Assembly: GCA_022562915.1 (NCBI GenBank)
Contig: JADFOJ010000018.1
Coordinates: 1-46,867, forward strand
Length of the DNA stretch: 46,867 nucleotides
Origin: Planctomycetota bacterium
GTDB taxonomy: Bacteria; Planctomycetota; Phycisphaerae; Phycisphaerales; SM1A02
Reading direction: 5' to 3'
Shown here: positions 35,073-42,753 of the stretch, piece after piece
Layout of the letters: each line of letters begins with the position of its first letter
Position numbering within the stretch: position 1 is the stretch's first letter
Made by a program: the position numbers and the translations under genes
The notes under the pieces: model-generated
The model's input: only the letters and a program-made list of their open reading frames with translations
Told to the model about the DNA's origin: nothing
Database searches by the model: none

Positions 35073-36557
35073 TCATGCGAGCCCCTGTTGCAGGTACTGT
35101 TCTGCCTGGCGACCGATCGCCAGCAGCGCCAGGTCGAGCGGCAGGGTGCCGATCCCGTCAGGATTGTCCTCGGGTCTTGTTGCTGTCGCCGTCGGCGCCA
35201 CGAGGAAACAGTGATCACGGAAGCGAGGGAACTGCTCGCGGAAGCGAATGAGTGCCCTCCGCGAGTGCCTTGTCGACGAGCAGAGTTCGAAGGCGACTGG
35301 GGACGTGGGATGGTCGTACACCAGGTCAACCTCGTCCCGACCATCGCGCCAGTGATACACCTGTACGTGACTCTGCCGGCTCAGCGCATGCAGATGGCCT
35401 GCAACGAGATTCTCCATCAACAGGCCCATCTCGGCAGGGTCACTCAGTGGAGCGATGCCGCGCTGGAGCGCCGCATTTCGCACGGCCCCATCAACGAAGT
35501 ACAGCTTTCGTCCCCGCCTTTGGCGCGTCTCTTCACTGCCGGCGTAGTTCGGTAGTGTGAACACAAGAAACGCCTGAGACAGGTACGACAGGTATTTGTC
35601 GAATGTCGGCTGTGACAAACCGTTGATGCTTCTGCAGATGCTACTTGGTGAGAGTATTCCCGTGACCTGGCCTGCCAGTGTGTACAAGACGCGTTCGAGC
35701 ACCATCGGGTTGTCGATGCCGAACGCCTGGGGAATGTCCTTGTAGATCGCACGCTCGACAGCGTCAGTACGGAGCGTCCGCTGAGAGTGCAGGAGAACGA
35801 ACTGCTCGTCTGCGTTGATATCGCGGACAAACCCAAGTATCAGCTCCGGGAAGCCGCCGGTCAGGATGAACATGCGGCGCATCGAGTCAAGATCCGGTAG
35901 CCGGACATTGCTGTCCAGGCAAGCGTCAAGTGTGTGCGCGAGTACGTTCTCGATGGGGAGGTGAACGGATTGGTTCAGCAGGTCCAAGAATTCGGAGAAG
36001 AGATACGGCGCGAGGTACTGCTCATCCCAGCGGCCGACACCGCTCTCTGTTCGTCGGCCTCTGAACACGGCGGTCGAACTGGACGAGCCGGCGACCTGGA
36101 TCGGCCATTGCTCGTCATGGAATGTCTTGAGCCACTGGTCCCATCGCTCGGCGTATGTCAGTTCGTCCAGGAAAATGAAGCACCGAGAATCAGAGGCGTC
36201 ACCACCGAACGAGATCACGGTTCTCACCAATTCGCCGAGATCGATGTCCATCAACAGGGGGTGATCCAACCGCAGCCACCACACGCGGTGCGGGGCGATG
36301 CCATCATTAATCAGGTGCTGGACGCTTTGATAGAGACATGTCGTCTTGCCGACGCGTCGTGGTCCGAGAACAAGCTGGAATCGCCGGGGTTCGTTGCTCT
36401 TCAGCCTGCGCCAGAGGTCAGATCCGAGCGGACGCTCGACATCCATCGCCAGCGCTTTGGGGACCTTGCCATCGGTGTGCCAGGGGTTCTGCTCCCGGAA
36501 GACCTGCCGATAATCCTCGGATCGAGGCGTCCAGGTTGGTGATCTTCGGCGAGCCAT
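35073..36557 (-). CDS. AAA-type ATPase with C-terminal DUF4143-like domain
   Basis: The 494-residue protein has Walker A LVLGPRRVGKTTCLYQ (about residues 62-77), Walker B CFIFLDELTYAERW (about 120-133) and a sensor-like IQVAGSSSS. The C-terminal half has KYLSYLSQAFLVFTLPNY, KLYFVDGAVRNA, MENLVAGHL and HWRDGRDEVDLV. This is the AAA_14/DUF4143 family, whose C-terminal domain resembles PD-(D/E)xK nucleases. These ATPases are common in accessory regions and their function is unsettled. The upstream flank is unusually AT-rich for this window. Transfer together with the MntA/HepT pair is suggested by the flanking repeats. Confidence 0.88.
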   Translation of the reverse strand: MARRRSPTWTPRSEDYRQVFREQNPWHTDGKVPKALAMDVERPLGSDLWRRLKSNEPRRFQLVLGPRRVGKTTCLYQSVQHLINDGIAPHRVWWLRLDHPLLMDIDLGELVRTVISFGGDASDSRCFIFLDELTYAERWDQWLKTFHDEQWPIQVAGSSSSTAVFRGRRTESGVGRWDEQYLAPYLFSEFLDLLNQSVHLPIENVLAHTLDACLDSNVRLPDLDSMRRMFILTGGFPELILGFVRDINADEQFVLLHSQRTLRTDAVERAIYKDIPQAFGIDNPMVLERVLYTLAGQVTGILSPSSICRSINGLSQPTFDKYLSYLSQAFLVFTLPNYAGSEETRQRRGRKLYFVDGAVRNAALQRGIAPLSDPAEMGLLMENLVAGHLHALSRQSHVQVYHWRDGRDEVDLVYDHPTSPVAFELCSSTRHSRRALIRFREQFPRFRDHCFLVAPTATATRPEDNPDGIGTLPLDLALLAIGRQAEQYLQQGLA

Positions 36558-36576
36558 CAGTGAAGTCTATTCGCTT

Positions 36577-36602
36577 GGCTTATTCGGCCAATAACATTAG
36601 CC
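36577..36602 (-). promoter_or_regulatory. AT-rich promoter region with an inverted repeat before the ATPase gene
   Basis: GGCTTAT and ATTAGCC form a near-perfect inverted repeat around CGGCCAATA about 20 bases upstream of the ATPase start. The surrounding 36558-36640 is strikingly AT-rich. It could be an operator; no firm -35/-10 pair can be assigned. Confidence 0.35.
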
Positions 36603-36680
36603 AGCTTTATGTAATAACGCCATTAGGTATCATCGGTGGCGAACGGCGTGCCTTGTTCAGGGCGGCCATCGCCCGCCGAG

Positions 36681-36927
36681 CGACCAGCTCGATCAGATGA
36701 CGGTGCACGGCGAACATCGATCGGCCGTACCTGCTCAGAGCGTGTGGGGTTGGCGTAACGGGTTGAGCGAGACGTTGTCGCGCCCGGGAATCAGCAGATC
36801 CGCGATCTCGATCGCCTCCGCGAAGGACTCCTGCGCCTGCTCGATGTTGTGGCAGGTCGGCAGGACCTTGCCCTGCTCCAGGTGTTCGCGGGTCGCCACG
36901 GCGTCGCCGCAGATGAGCACCGTCGCC
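36681..36927. repeat. 247-bp direct repeat, copy B
   Basis: Partner of 33704-33950. Copy B contains the intact 3' end of the MBL-fold gene, plus an orphan start of the secreted-protein gene (ATG at 36717, MFAVHRHLIELVA) that runs into unrelated sequence after 36680. Confidence 0.92.
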
Positions 36928-37424
36928 CGCGGCTGCGACAGCAGCAGTCCGCAGCAGCCCGGCGTCACGCCCGGCAGGGGGAAGAGATCGACACCGTCCG
37001 CCAGGCGGTCCGGGGCGGGTCTGCAACGCCGGAGGATGGCGAGATCGTTGCCGAGAAAACCGGCCAGTTCGGCGTCGCCGCCGGCGACGGCCTCTTCGTG
37101 CTGCGCGGCAAGGTCCGCTTTGGCCCAGGTGAGCTCGCTCTCGGCGACGAGCCACCGGGCATTCTCAAAGACCGCCAGCGCCCGGCGGTGTTCGCGCCCG
37201 GCCGTGGTGAGAAAGACGTGCGTGACCTGGTCGGCCCTCACCGGCGACCGCTCACCGAGACGCGCCAGCAGCGCCGCCGGAGGCAGTGACGGATCCACCA
37301 GGATGTTCGCCGAGCCCGTGCTGACGAGCGTCGTCGTCGCATGCCCGGTGCGGACCTCGACGTGCTCTTCGCCCCACAGGGGATGAGCCGCCAGCGTCCC
37401 GATCGAAATAACCCGGTAGTCCAC
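36735..37424 (-). CDS. Metallo-beta-lactamase-fold protein lacking the zinc ligands
   Basis: The 229-residue protein starts with GTG at 37424. It keeps the MBL fold outline: NILVDPSLPP, VTHVFLTTAGREHRRAL, GVTPGCCGLLL, TVLICGDAVAT and ADLLIPGRDN. In active relatives these are H-x-H-x-D-H, GHTPG, GD and PGHD. Here the first reads TTAGREH, the second GVTPG and the last PGRDN, so nearly all zinc-binding histidines are gone, although the Asp of GDAV remains. It is likely a non-catalytic binding protein or a decaying gene; the frame is intact. coaD lies 32 bases upstream on the same strand. Confidence 0.85.
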   Translation of the reverse strand: MDYRVISIGTLAAHPLWGEEHVEVRTGHATTTLVSTGSANILVDPSLPPAALLARLGERSPVRADQVTHVFLTTAGREHRRALAVFENARWLVAESELTWAKADLAAQHEEAVAGGDAELAGFLGNDLAILRRCRPAPDRLADGVDLFPLPGVTPGCCGLLLSQPRATVLICGDAVATREHLEQGKVLPTCHNIEQAQESFAEAIEIADLLIPGRDNVSLNPLRQPHTL

Positions 37425-37456
37425 GCCACGGTCCCTGTGCCCTGAGGGGCTTGTTG

Positions 37457-38023
37457 CTACTCCACCAACTGGTCCTGCGCCAGCCGCCCCAGCGGATTCG
37501 ATGGATCGTTCCGCTTGATCCTGAGGTGCTCGATCACGATGGCGGGAACGATGCCCTCCAGGCCGTCAAGGGAACCGCCCAGGGCGGCGATCTGCTTGAT
37601 GAGACTGGAGCTGGTGTAGGCGAAACTCTCGCTGGGAACGACGAAGACGGTCTCGATTCCGGCAACCTTGCGGTTGGTGATGGCAAGCTGGCACTCGTTG
37701 GCGAGGTCCGTCATGTTGCGAATGCCTCGCAGGATGGCGGTGGCGTTGACGCTGCGGGCGAAGTCGACGGTCAGCCCGGTGTAGTGCTCGACCTGGACCG
37801 GGCAGCCGTCCGGTTCCTCGGTGGTCATCTCGGCGACGAGCGTCGTGGCCATCTGGACGCGTTCCTGGAAGCTGAAGAGGGCCGGCTTTTCCGGATTGTC
37901 GCCGATGCCGAGGATCAGCCGGTCAAAGAGGCCCCTGGCTCGGCGCAGCACGTCGAGGTGGCCGAGGGTTATCGGGTCGAAGGATCCGGCGTACAGCGCC
38001 AGGTGGATACGGGCGGCGGCCAT
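37457..38023 (-). CDS. coaD: Phosphopantetheine adenylyltransferase
   Basis: CoaD makes dephospho-CoA from 4'-phosphopantetheine and ATP. The 188-residue protein shows the nucleotidyltransferase HxGH-type motif as AGSFDPITLGHLDV (His22), the RGIRNMTDLANECQLA signature and AYTSSSLIKQIAALGG near the C-terminus. A tail of about 25 residues, ending GRLAQDQLVE, is slightly longer than in E. coli. The start at 38023 is the first ATG. Confidence 0.94.
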   Translation of the reverse strand: MAAARIHLALYAGSFDPITLGHLDVLRRARGLFDRLILGIGDNPEKPALFSFQERVQMATTLVAEMTTEEPDGCPVQVEHYTGLTVDFARSVNATAILRGIRNMTDLANECQLAITNRKVAGIETVFVVPSESFAYTSSSLIKQIAALGGSLDGLEGIVPAIVIEHLRIKRNDPSNPLGRLAQDQLVE

Positions 38024-38257
38024 GGGAGGCGATTGTATGGACCTGCGCGAGGTGCGGGTGGATCCCGCGGTCGACCCAACCTTGGCAGATGGAACCGCGT
38101 CGCGCGAATCCGGCTGCCGGCAGTTGCGTCGGGGTCATTGAATTGGATGCTTGCGGTAATGGGTGGCCACAAGCCCTGGATCGGCCCCGGATCGGTTTGC
38201 CTCCCCGTTCGGGGCCATTTCACCCCAAGCCGCGGCATTGTGTGGTTTGGCAATAAG

Positions 38258-38290
38258 ACGGCTCCGTCATCTGACGGAGCCGTTCTTTGT
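38258..38290. terminator. Rho-independent terminator, probably for the FabZ/ACP operon
   Basis: ACGGCTCCGTCA pairs perfectly with TGACGGAGCCGT (12-bp stem, 2-base centre TC). On the plus strand it is followed by TCTTTGTTTT; on the minus strand, where the operon ends at 38372, by CTTATTG. It can work in either direction. Confidence 0.7.
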
Positions 38291-38293
38291 TTT

Positions 38294-38340
38294 GGTGGCA
38301 CGGTTGAGCGAGCGAAGCTCGCTCGGCCGTGGAGCGACGT
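38294..38340. repeat. Dispersed hairpin repeat, copy 1
   Basis: GGTGGCACGGTTGAG ... CTCGGCCGTGGAGCGACGT recurs at 42838 and 43036. The hairpin arms are CACGG/CCGTG with an apical stem CGAGC-GAA-GCTCG. Other copies have CCGCC-GCA-GGCGG, which keeps pairing while changing sequence. Confidence 0.75.
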
Positions 38341-38371
38341 CCAACCACGCGCGGGTCCGCCTCCGACGGAC

Positions 38372-38887
38372 TCATTCGATCGCGCCACCCAGCCCCGCCG
38401 TCTGCAGGATGATCTTCAGGTTGTCACCGAAGACGAAGTTGTGTTCCGGCAGGTCCAGGCCCGCCATGTTCCGGTCCGCGTGGCTGAACAGCAGATCGAT
38501 GTGTCCGATCACCTCCCACCGCCCGGAGCCGGGCTCGGTGCGGCTCACCACGCCCGCGGTGCCGGCGCCGCTGTCGTCGATGTGCTGCAACTCGGCTTCG
38601 AACCGGATCGTCTGACCGGGAAAGACGTCGGCGTCCAGGCCGGCCCGACCGATCTTGGCGAGGATGACCTTCTCCTTGAAGTCACGGGTCGATCCCACCA
38701 GGATTCCCGCCGTCTGGGCCATCCCCTCGATGATCAGAGAGGCCGGGCACACCGGCAACGCAGGCAGGTCGTCCGTGGCTGCAAAGTGTTCGTGCAGATG
38801 CTCCTCGGCGAGTGAGACGTTCTTGATCGCGACCATGCGCGTGCCGGGCACCAGCTCGATGATCTGGTCAATCCACATCCAGCGCAT
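38372..38887 (-). CDS. FabZ-like 3-hydroxyacyl-ACP dehydratase, divergent copy
   Basis: The 171-residue hotdog-fold protein has the FabZ-type active-site helix: EHFAATDDLPALPVCPASLIIEGMAQTAG, with His in EHF and Glu in IIEGMAQ kept and a few extra residues between them. It starts MRWMWIDQIIELVPGTRM, as FabZ/FabA-like proteins do. It probably acts on beta-hydroxyacyl chains carried by the ACP encoded next to it. It forms a tight minus-strand unit with the ACP (21-base gap) and a second FabZ-like gene. Confidence 0.85.
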   Translation of the reverse strand: MRWMWIDQIIELVPGTRMVAIKNVSLAEEHLHEHFAATDDLPALPVCPASLIIEGMAQTAGILVGSTRDFKEKVILAKIGRAGLDADVFPGQTIRFEAELQHIDDSGAGTAGVVSRTEPGSGRWEVIGHIDLLFSHADRNMAGLDLPEHNFVFGDNLKIILQTAGLGGAIE

Positions 38888-38908
38888 GGAATCGATTCCC
38901 CAACGAGG

Positions 38909-39325
38909 TCACTTCGCCAGCTTGCGCGCGACGAAGTCGACGATCGATGTGACCGTGATCGTGGCGGCGACCTTGTCGATGTCCCGATCATGCTCGAAAT
39001 CCGAGAAGTCCACGTGCGGCATCGTCTCCTTGAGCATCTCCATGCCCGCGTCGGTGAAGGTGCCGTCCTGGACCCAGTCGGGGTTCTCCAGGAGGTTCAT
39101 CGGGAACAGTTCACCCTGCTCGATCTTGAACGGCTTGTCCTGGGTGGAGAAGGCCTTCTCCAGTCGAAAGACGATGTCGAGAAAGTCGATCGATTCCGCC
39201 TGGAGGTCGGCTGTCAGCGACGCTTCGGGCGTGACCTCCTCGGTATCGACAACCAACGCCTCGATGAGGACTTCGCGAACATCTTCGAGAATCTCGTCGT
39301 GTGTCAGCACGGCGCTGTCGGGCAT
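38909..39325 (-). CDS. Acyl carrier protein, long variant
   Basis: The 4'-phosphopantetheine attachment site is Ser45 in LTADLQAESIDFLDIVFRLE. Normal ACPs have about 78 residues; this one has 138. The extra part, FSTQDKPFKIEQGELFP through the FTDAGMEML segment, lies between helix II and a C-terminal segment ITVTSIVDFVARKLA that supplies helix IV. It sits between two FabZ-like genes, so it likely carries the acyl chain they dehydrate, in a pathway distinct from bulk fatty-acid synthesis. Confidence 0.87.
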   Translation of the reverse strand: MPDSAVLTHDEILEDVREVLIEALVVDTEEVTPEASLTADLQAESIDFLDIVFRLEKAFSTQDKPFKIEQGELFPMNLLENPDWVQDGTFTDAGMEMLKETMPHVDFSDFEHDRDIDKVAATITVTSIVDFVARKLAK

Positions 39326-39343
39326 CGGATAGTCTCCTGCAGC

Positions 39344-39751
39344 CTACGGAGGCGTGTTGCGAATCGGACGCATGGTAAACCGTCCGGAGACGGCTGTCTC
39401 GTCCGAGCGTTCGGTATCGTGTCGCAGGACCCGACCCGTGCCACGGCAGACGTACTCGCCGTCGCCGGTGTCCGACTTCAACGTGACCTCGACCAGCAGG
39501 GCCTCACCCGGCCGGACGAAGCTGCCGAACTTGAGGCCTCTGACCTCCCCCAGCACGAGCCGCGGATCGCCGCGGTCCGCGAGCATTCGCCTGGCCGCCT
39601 GGACCATTGCCTCGACCATCAGGACCCCCGGAAGCACGGGGAACGTCGGGAAGTGGTCGGCGAGGTACTCCTCGGTGAGGCTCACCTGCTTGATCGCCAC
39701 GATGCGGTCGGGCGACTGTTCGAGGACCGTGTCGATGAGATGAAATTTCAT
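39344..39751 (-). CDS. FabZ-like 3-hydroxyacyl-ACP dehydratase
   Basis: The 135-residue hotdog protein is closer to canonical FabZ than its neighbour: MKFHLIDTVLEQSPDRIVAI, then DHFPTFPVLPGVLMVEAMVQAA with the catalytic His and Glu. The start at 39751 is the FabZ-like MKFHLID; the longer frame to 39982 is antisense to ftsK. It is the first gene of the FabZ-ACP-FabZ unit and is divergent from ftsK, with about 120 bases holding both promoters. Confidence 0.88.
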   Translation of the reverse strand: MKFHLIDTVLEQSPDRIVAIKQVSLTEEYLADHFPTFPVLPGVLMVEAMVQAARRMLADRGDPRLVLGEVRGLKFGSFVRPGEALLVEVTLKSDTGDGEYVCRGTGRVLRHDTERSDETAVSGRFTMRPIRNTPP

Positions 39752-39872
39752 GGCAGGTGGCTGTCTGGCAAGAGTAGTTTGGAGCACCCTTCGCGGCAAC
39801 TGCGCGCGGTCTGAAGCCCCGTCCGGAATCCTGTCCGGGGCCCGCCGAACAAGCCGATAGAGGGTCTTCCCA

Positions 39873-42323
39873 ATGGGTCGCAAAGCTATCCGTGTGCGCA
39901 ATGACGAGGAGCTGACCACCGCGACGCTCATACGACGAGTGTCGTGGGTCGCGGCGGCGGGGCTGTGGCTCTTTCTGGTCACGGCCCTGGCGAGCTTCGC
40001 CCTGGCCGATTGGCCTTCATACGCGGTGGCCGTTCAGAACGACCCGCCGCGCAATCTTTGCGGGCCGGTCGGCGCGCTGATCGCGTGGTGGAGTTACTCC
40101 GTCGTGGGCGTGGGCGCGTGGGTGATCCTGGCCGGGGCTGCCGGGTACCTGGGGCTCACCGCGGCGGGGAGGCGCGTCGGGCATCCGGTCGTGCGGGCCG
40201 CCGGGCTCCTGATCATGGCCCTGGCGGTGTCGAGTTTTCACGGCCTGCTGGCCGCGCGTTTCGAATCGGTGTCGGCAGTGGTGCCGGCCGCACCGGGAGG
40301 ACTGCTCGCCTTTGCCGTGGTGACCGAGTTGACCGGCCGGTTCAGCAACGTGGGGACGCTGCTGCTGGTGACCGCCGGTTTCGCCGTGGGAGCCGTGGTC
40401 GCGGTGGATCGGCTGGTGCTGGCGATTCCGGAGGTTCTTGCGGCGTTGGTTGCGGCGATCGTTCGGCCGGCTCGAAGCGTGCGCCGGATGCTGGCGCTGC
40501 GCCCCGAGACCCGGCGCCGCCCGGCACGCACGGCGAAGGTCGCGTACGAGGCAGACGAGGTCGAGGACGAGGACGAGCACGAGCAGTACGAAGACCAGGA
40601 CAAGTACGAAGACGAGCCGGAGACCGAGACCGAGCAGCCGCGGCGACGGCTCCAGCCAGACGAACTCCGTGCCAAGATCGCGAAACTGCCCGTGCGGCTC
40701 TCGTCCAATCGCAAGGCAGTGGCCAGGGACGAGGACATACCGCGCGAGGCGAGCTTCGAGGGCTACGAGTTCCCGTCGCTGGACCTGCTGCCGGACCCGC
40801 AGTCCAACTACTCGGAGAAGATGGAAGCCTTCGTTCGCAAGCAGGCCGCACTGCTCGAGGAGGCGTTGTCCACCTACCACATCGCCGGTGAGGTGGTGGC
40901 GATCGAGTCGGGGCCGGTGGTGACGCTCTACTCCGTGCAACTGGAGCCGGGGACGAAGGTCGCCAAGATCCAGGCGGTCGCGAGCGACGTGGCCCGGGCG
41001 CTGCGGGCGCAGAACATCCGCATCGTCCCCAACATGGTCGGCAAGACCAGCGTGGGGATCGAGGTTCCCAATCTCTATAAGGAACGGGTCAGGCTCAAGG
41101 AGCTCATGAGCGGCGGGCACGCCGAGGGCATGGTCCTGCCCATGTTCCTGGGCAAGGACGCCTCCGGCGAGCCGCTCGTGGCGGACCTCACCCGCATGCC
41201 GCACATGCTCATCGCCGGCACGACCGGCTCCGGCAAGAGCGTGTGCATGAACTCGATCATCATGAGCTGGCTGTACACGAAGAGGCCCGACGAGCTGAAG
41301 CTCATCCTGGTCGACCCCAAGATGGTCGAGCTGAGCCTGTTCCAGAACATCCCCCACCTCATGTGCCCGGTGATCACGGATACCTCCAAGGCAGTGGCCG
41401 TTATCGAGTGGGGCGTGCGCCGGATGGAGGAGCGGTACGCGATGCTCAGCGAAGCGTCGGTGCGCGACATCGGTTCGTACAACGAGCTCTCCGAGGATGA
41501 ACTCAACGAACGATTCGATGCCGTGACCGACGCCGAGAAAGCCCGGGTGCCGAAGAAGCTCCCCCACATCGTGTTCATCATCGATGAGCTGGCCGACCTC
41601 ATCATGCAGCACGGCGAGGTCGAGCGTCTCATCGTTCGCATCGCCCAGAAGGCCCGCGCCGTGGGCATTCACCTCATGTTCGCCACCCAGCGCCCGCAGG
41701 CCAACGTGGTGACGGGGCTCATCAAGTCGAACATGCCCTGCCGGATCAGCTTCAAGGTCGCCAGCGGCATGGACAGCCGGATCGTCCTCGACCACAAGGG
41801 GGCGGAGCTCCTGCTGGGCCAGGGCGACATGCTCTACCTGTCACCGCACACCTCGCAATTGATTCGCGCGCAGGGAACGCTCGTGACGGACCCGGAGATC
41901 CGCCGGGTGACGAAGTTCCTGGCCGGGGTCGCCCAGCCTACCTACGAGAAGTCACTGCTGACGATTCGTCCCGGTGATGACTCCGACGGCCTTGAGGCCT
42001 CGGAGCGTGACGAACTCTTCGACGAGGCCGTGCGCACCATGATCGAAAGCGGTCGCGGTTCGGTGTCGCTCCTGCAGCGGCGTCTCGGCATCGGCTACAG
42101 CCGCTCCAGCCGCCTCGTGGACCAGATGGCCCGGGCGGGCATCCTCGGCGATCACAAGGGGTCGGTGGCGCGGGAGGTGCTCATCACGCTCGACGAGTGG
42201 CAGCAGATGCACACGATGGAGGAAGCGGCCGAGGCCGACGGAGACGGCGAGCACGACGCCGACGCCCCGATCATCGAGACGACCGGCCGGGGCGTCGCCG
42301 TCACGTCCGCCGAGGGCGATTGA
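39873..42323 (+). CDS. ftsK: DNA translocase FtsK/SpoIIIE family
   Basis: FtsK pumps DNA at the division septum. The 816-residue protein has about four N-terminal membrane helices (residues about 22-195), an acidic linker (EDEDEHEQYEDQDKYEDEPE), and the motor. The motor has an alpha/beta part (EVVAIESGPVVTLYSVQLEPG), Walker A LIAGTTGSGKSVCMNS near residue 449, and Walker B HIVFIIDELADL near residue 568. The C-terminal winged-helix gamma domain (RGSVSLLQRRLGIGYSRSSRLVDQMARAG) would recognise KOPS-like sites. The linker is short compared with E. coli FtsK. An intrinsic terminator overlaps the stop codon. Confidence 0.95.
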   Translation: MGRKAIRVRNDEELTTATLIRRVSWVAAAGLWLFLVTALASFALADWPSYAVAVQNDPPRNLCGPVGALIAWWSYSVVGVGAWVILAGAAGYLGLTAAGRRVGHPVVRAAGLLIMALAVSSFHGLLAARFESVSAVVPAAPGGLLAFAVVTELTGRFSNVGTLLLVTAGFAVGAVVAVDRLVLAIPEVLAALVAAIVRPARSVRRMLALRPETRRRPARTAKVAYEADEVEDEDEHEQYEDQDKYEDEPETETEQPRRRLQPDELRAKIAKLPVRLSSNRKAVARDEDIPREASFEGYEFPSLDLLPDPQSNYSEKMEAFVRKQAALLEEALSTYHIAGEVVAIESGPVVTLYSVQLEPGTKVAKIQAVASDVARALRAQNIRIVPNMVGKTSVGIEVPNLYKERVRLKELMSGGHAEGMVLPMFLGKDASGEPLVADLTRMPHMLIAGTTGSGKSVCMNSIIMSWLYTKRPDELKLILVDPKMVELSLFQNIPHLMCPVITDTSKAVAVIEWGVRRMEERYAMLSEASVRDIGSYNELSEDELNERFDAVTDAEKARVPKKLPHIVFIIDELADLIMQHGEVERLIVRIAQKARAVGIHLMFATQRPQANVVTGLIKSNMPCRISFKVASGMDSRIVLDHKGAELLLGQGDMLYLSPHTSQLIRAQGTLVTDPEIRRVTKFLAGVAQPTYEKSLLTIRPGDDSDGLEASERDELFDEAVRTMIESGRGSVSLLQRRLGIGYSRSSRLVDQMARAGILGDHKGSVAREVLITLDEWQQMHTMEEAAEADGDGEHDADAPIIETTGRGVAVTSAEGD

Positions 42324-42353
42324 GGGGCACCTCGCCACATTCGCCCTTTTTTT
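42314..42353 (+). terminator. Intrinsic terminator of ftsK
   Basis: GGGCGA (42314-42319) pairs with TCGCCC (42341-42346), with an inner GAGG/CCTC stem, followed by seven T (42347-42353). The stem starts inside the ftsK stop region. Confidence 0.75.
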
Positions 42354-42354
42354 G

Positions 42355-42382
42355 TTGCGTTGGCCGGCCCGGACGCGATAAT
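42355..42382 (+). promoter_or_regulatory. Candidate sigma-70 promoter
   Basis: TTGCGT (42355-42360) and GATAAT (42377-42382) are spaced 16 bases, right after the ftsK terminator and ahead of the unit ending at the hairpin 42677-42702. Confidence 0.45.
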
Positions 42383-42576
42383 GAGGTATCGCGGCACGGC
42401 CTCCGTCAAGCCGGTGGAGAACCCTCCGAGTGCGACGGAGCAGCACACCGCGACGAACGCCCCGCACGGGCGGGACGGGCGATGAGCCCCTGGGGACGCT
42501 CGGGGGAAAAGGAACCCGGCGGCGAGTTTCACGCTCGTGCCGGCTGGGACAAATCCCTTGGAACGGAGGTGATCAA

Positions 42577-42618
42577 GTGAAACAACCATGTGACTGTACC
42601 AGCGGGCTGCACCTGTAG
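42577..42618 (+). CDS. Possible 13-residue peptide behind a perfect ribosome site
   Basis: GGAGGTGATC (42565-42574) is a near-complete Shine-Dalgarno sequence, 7 bases before GTG at 42577. The frame encodes VKQPCDCTSGLHL and stops at 42616. The +1 frame, entered after GGG, continues CTCRLCTRRGLHTVQPDAG, so a Cys-rich motif is split between two frames. It may be a leader peptide, a frameshifted small metal-binding protein, or chance. Confidence 0.35.
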   Translation: MKQPCDCTSGLHL

Positions 42619-42676
42619 ATTGTGCACCCGACGAGGTTTGCACACCGTGCAGCCCGATGCTGGCCAGACGAAAAAG

Positions 42677-42712
42677 ACCCGGCGGCCGAAAGGCCGCCGG
42701 GTTGTTTATTTG
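42677..42712 (+). terminator. Strong terminator with GAAA tetraloop
   Basis: ACCCGGCGGCC (42677-42687), loop GAAA, GGCCGCCGGGT (42692-42702) forms a perfect 11-bp stem followed by TGTTTATTTG. It closes the orphan transcription unit. Confidence 0.8.
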
Positions 42713-42753
42713 AGCGCTCCGTTCGGCCTCCGGCCGACACTCGCTCTGGTACG

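Larger units (their letters stand above)
38024..38371. other. 348-bp gap with terminator and hairpin repeat
   Basis: The gap between coaD and the dehydratase gene has no gene. It holds a strong hairpin (38258-38283) and one copy of a dispersed hairpin repeat (38294-38340). Confidence 0.6.

Noticed and set aside
40017-41795. 592-codon open frame antisense to ftsK
   Set aside because: It is a GC-skew shadow of ftsK; the sense protein has all FtsK motifs, and the antisense product is His/Arg-rich without domain character.
42383-42676. A known RNA (tmRNA, RNase P RNA, 6S, SRP RNA or a common riboswitch)
   Set aside because: None of the conserved cores of these RNAs could be found by eye.
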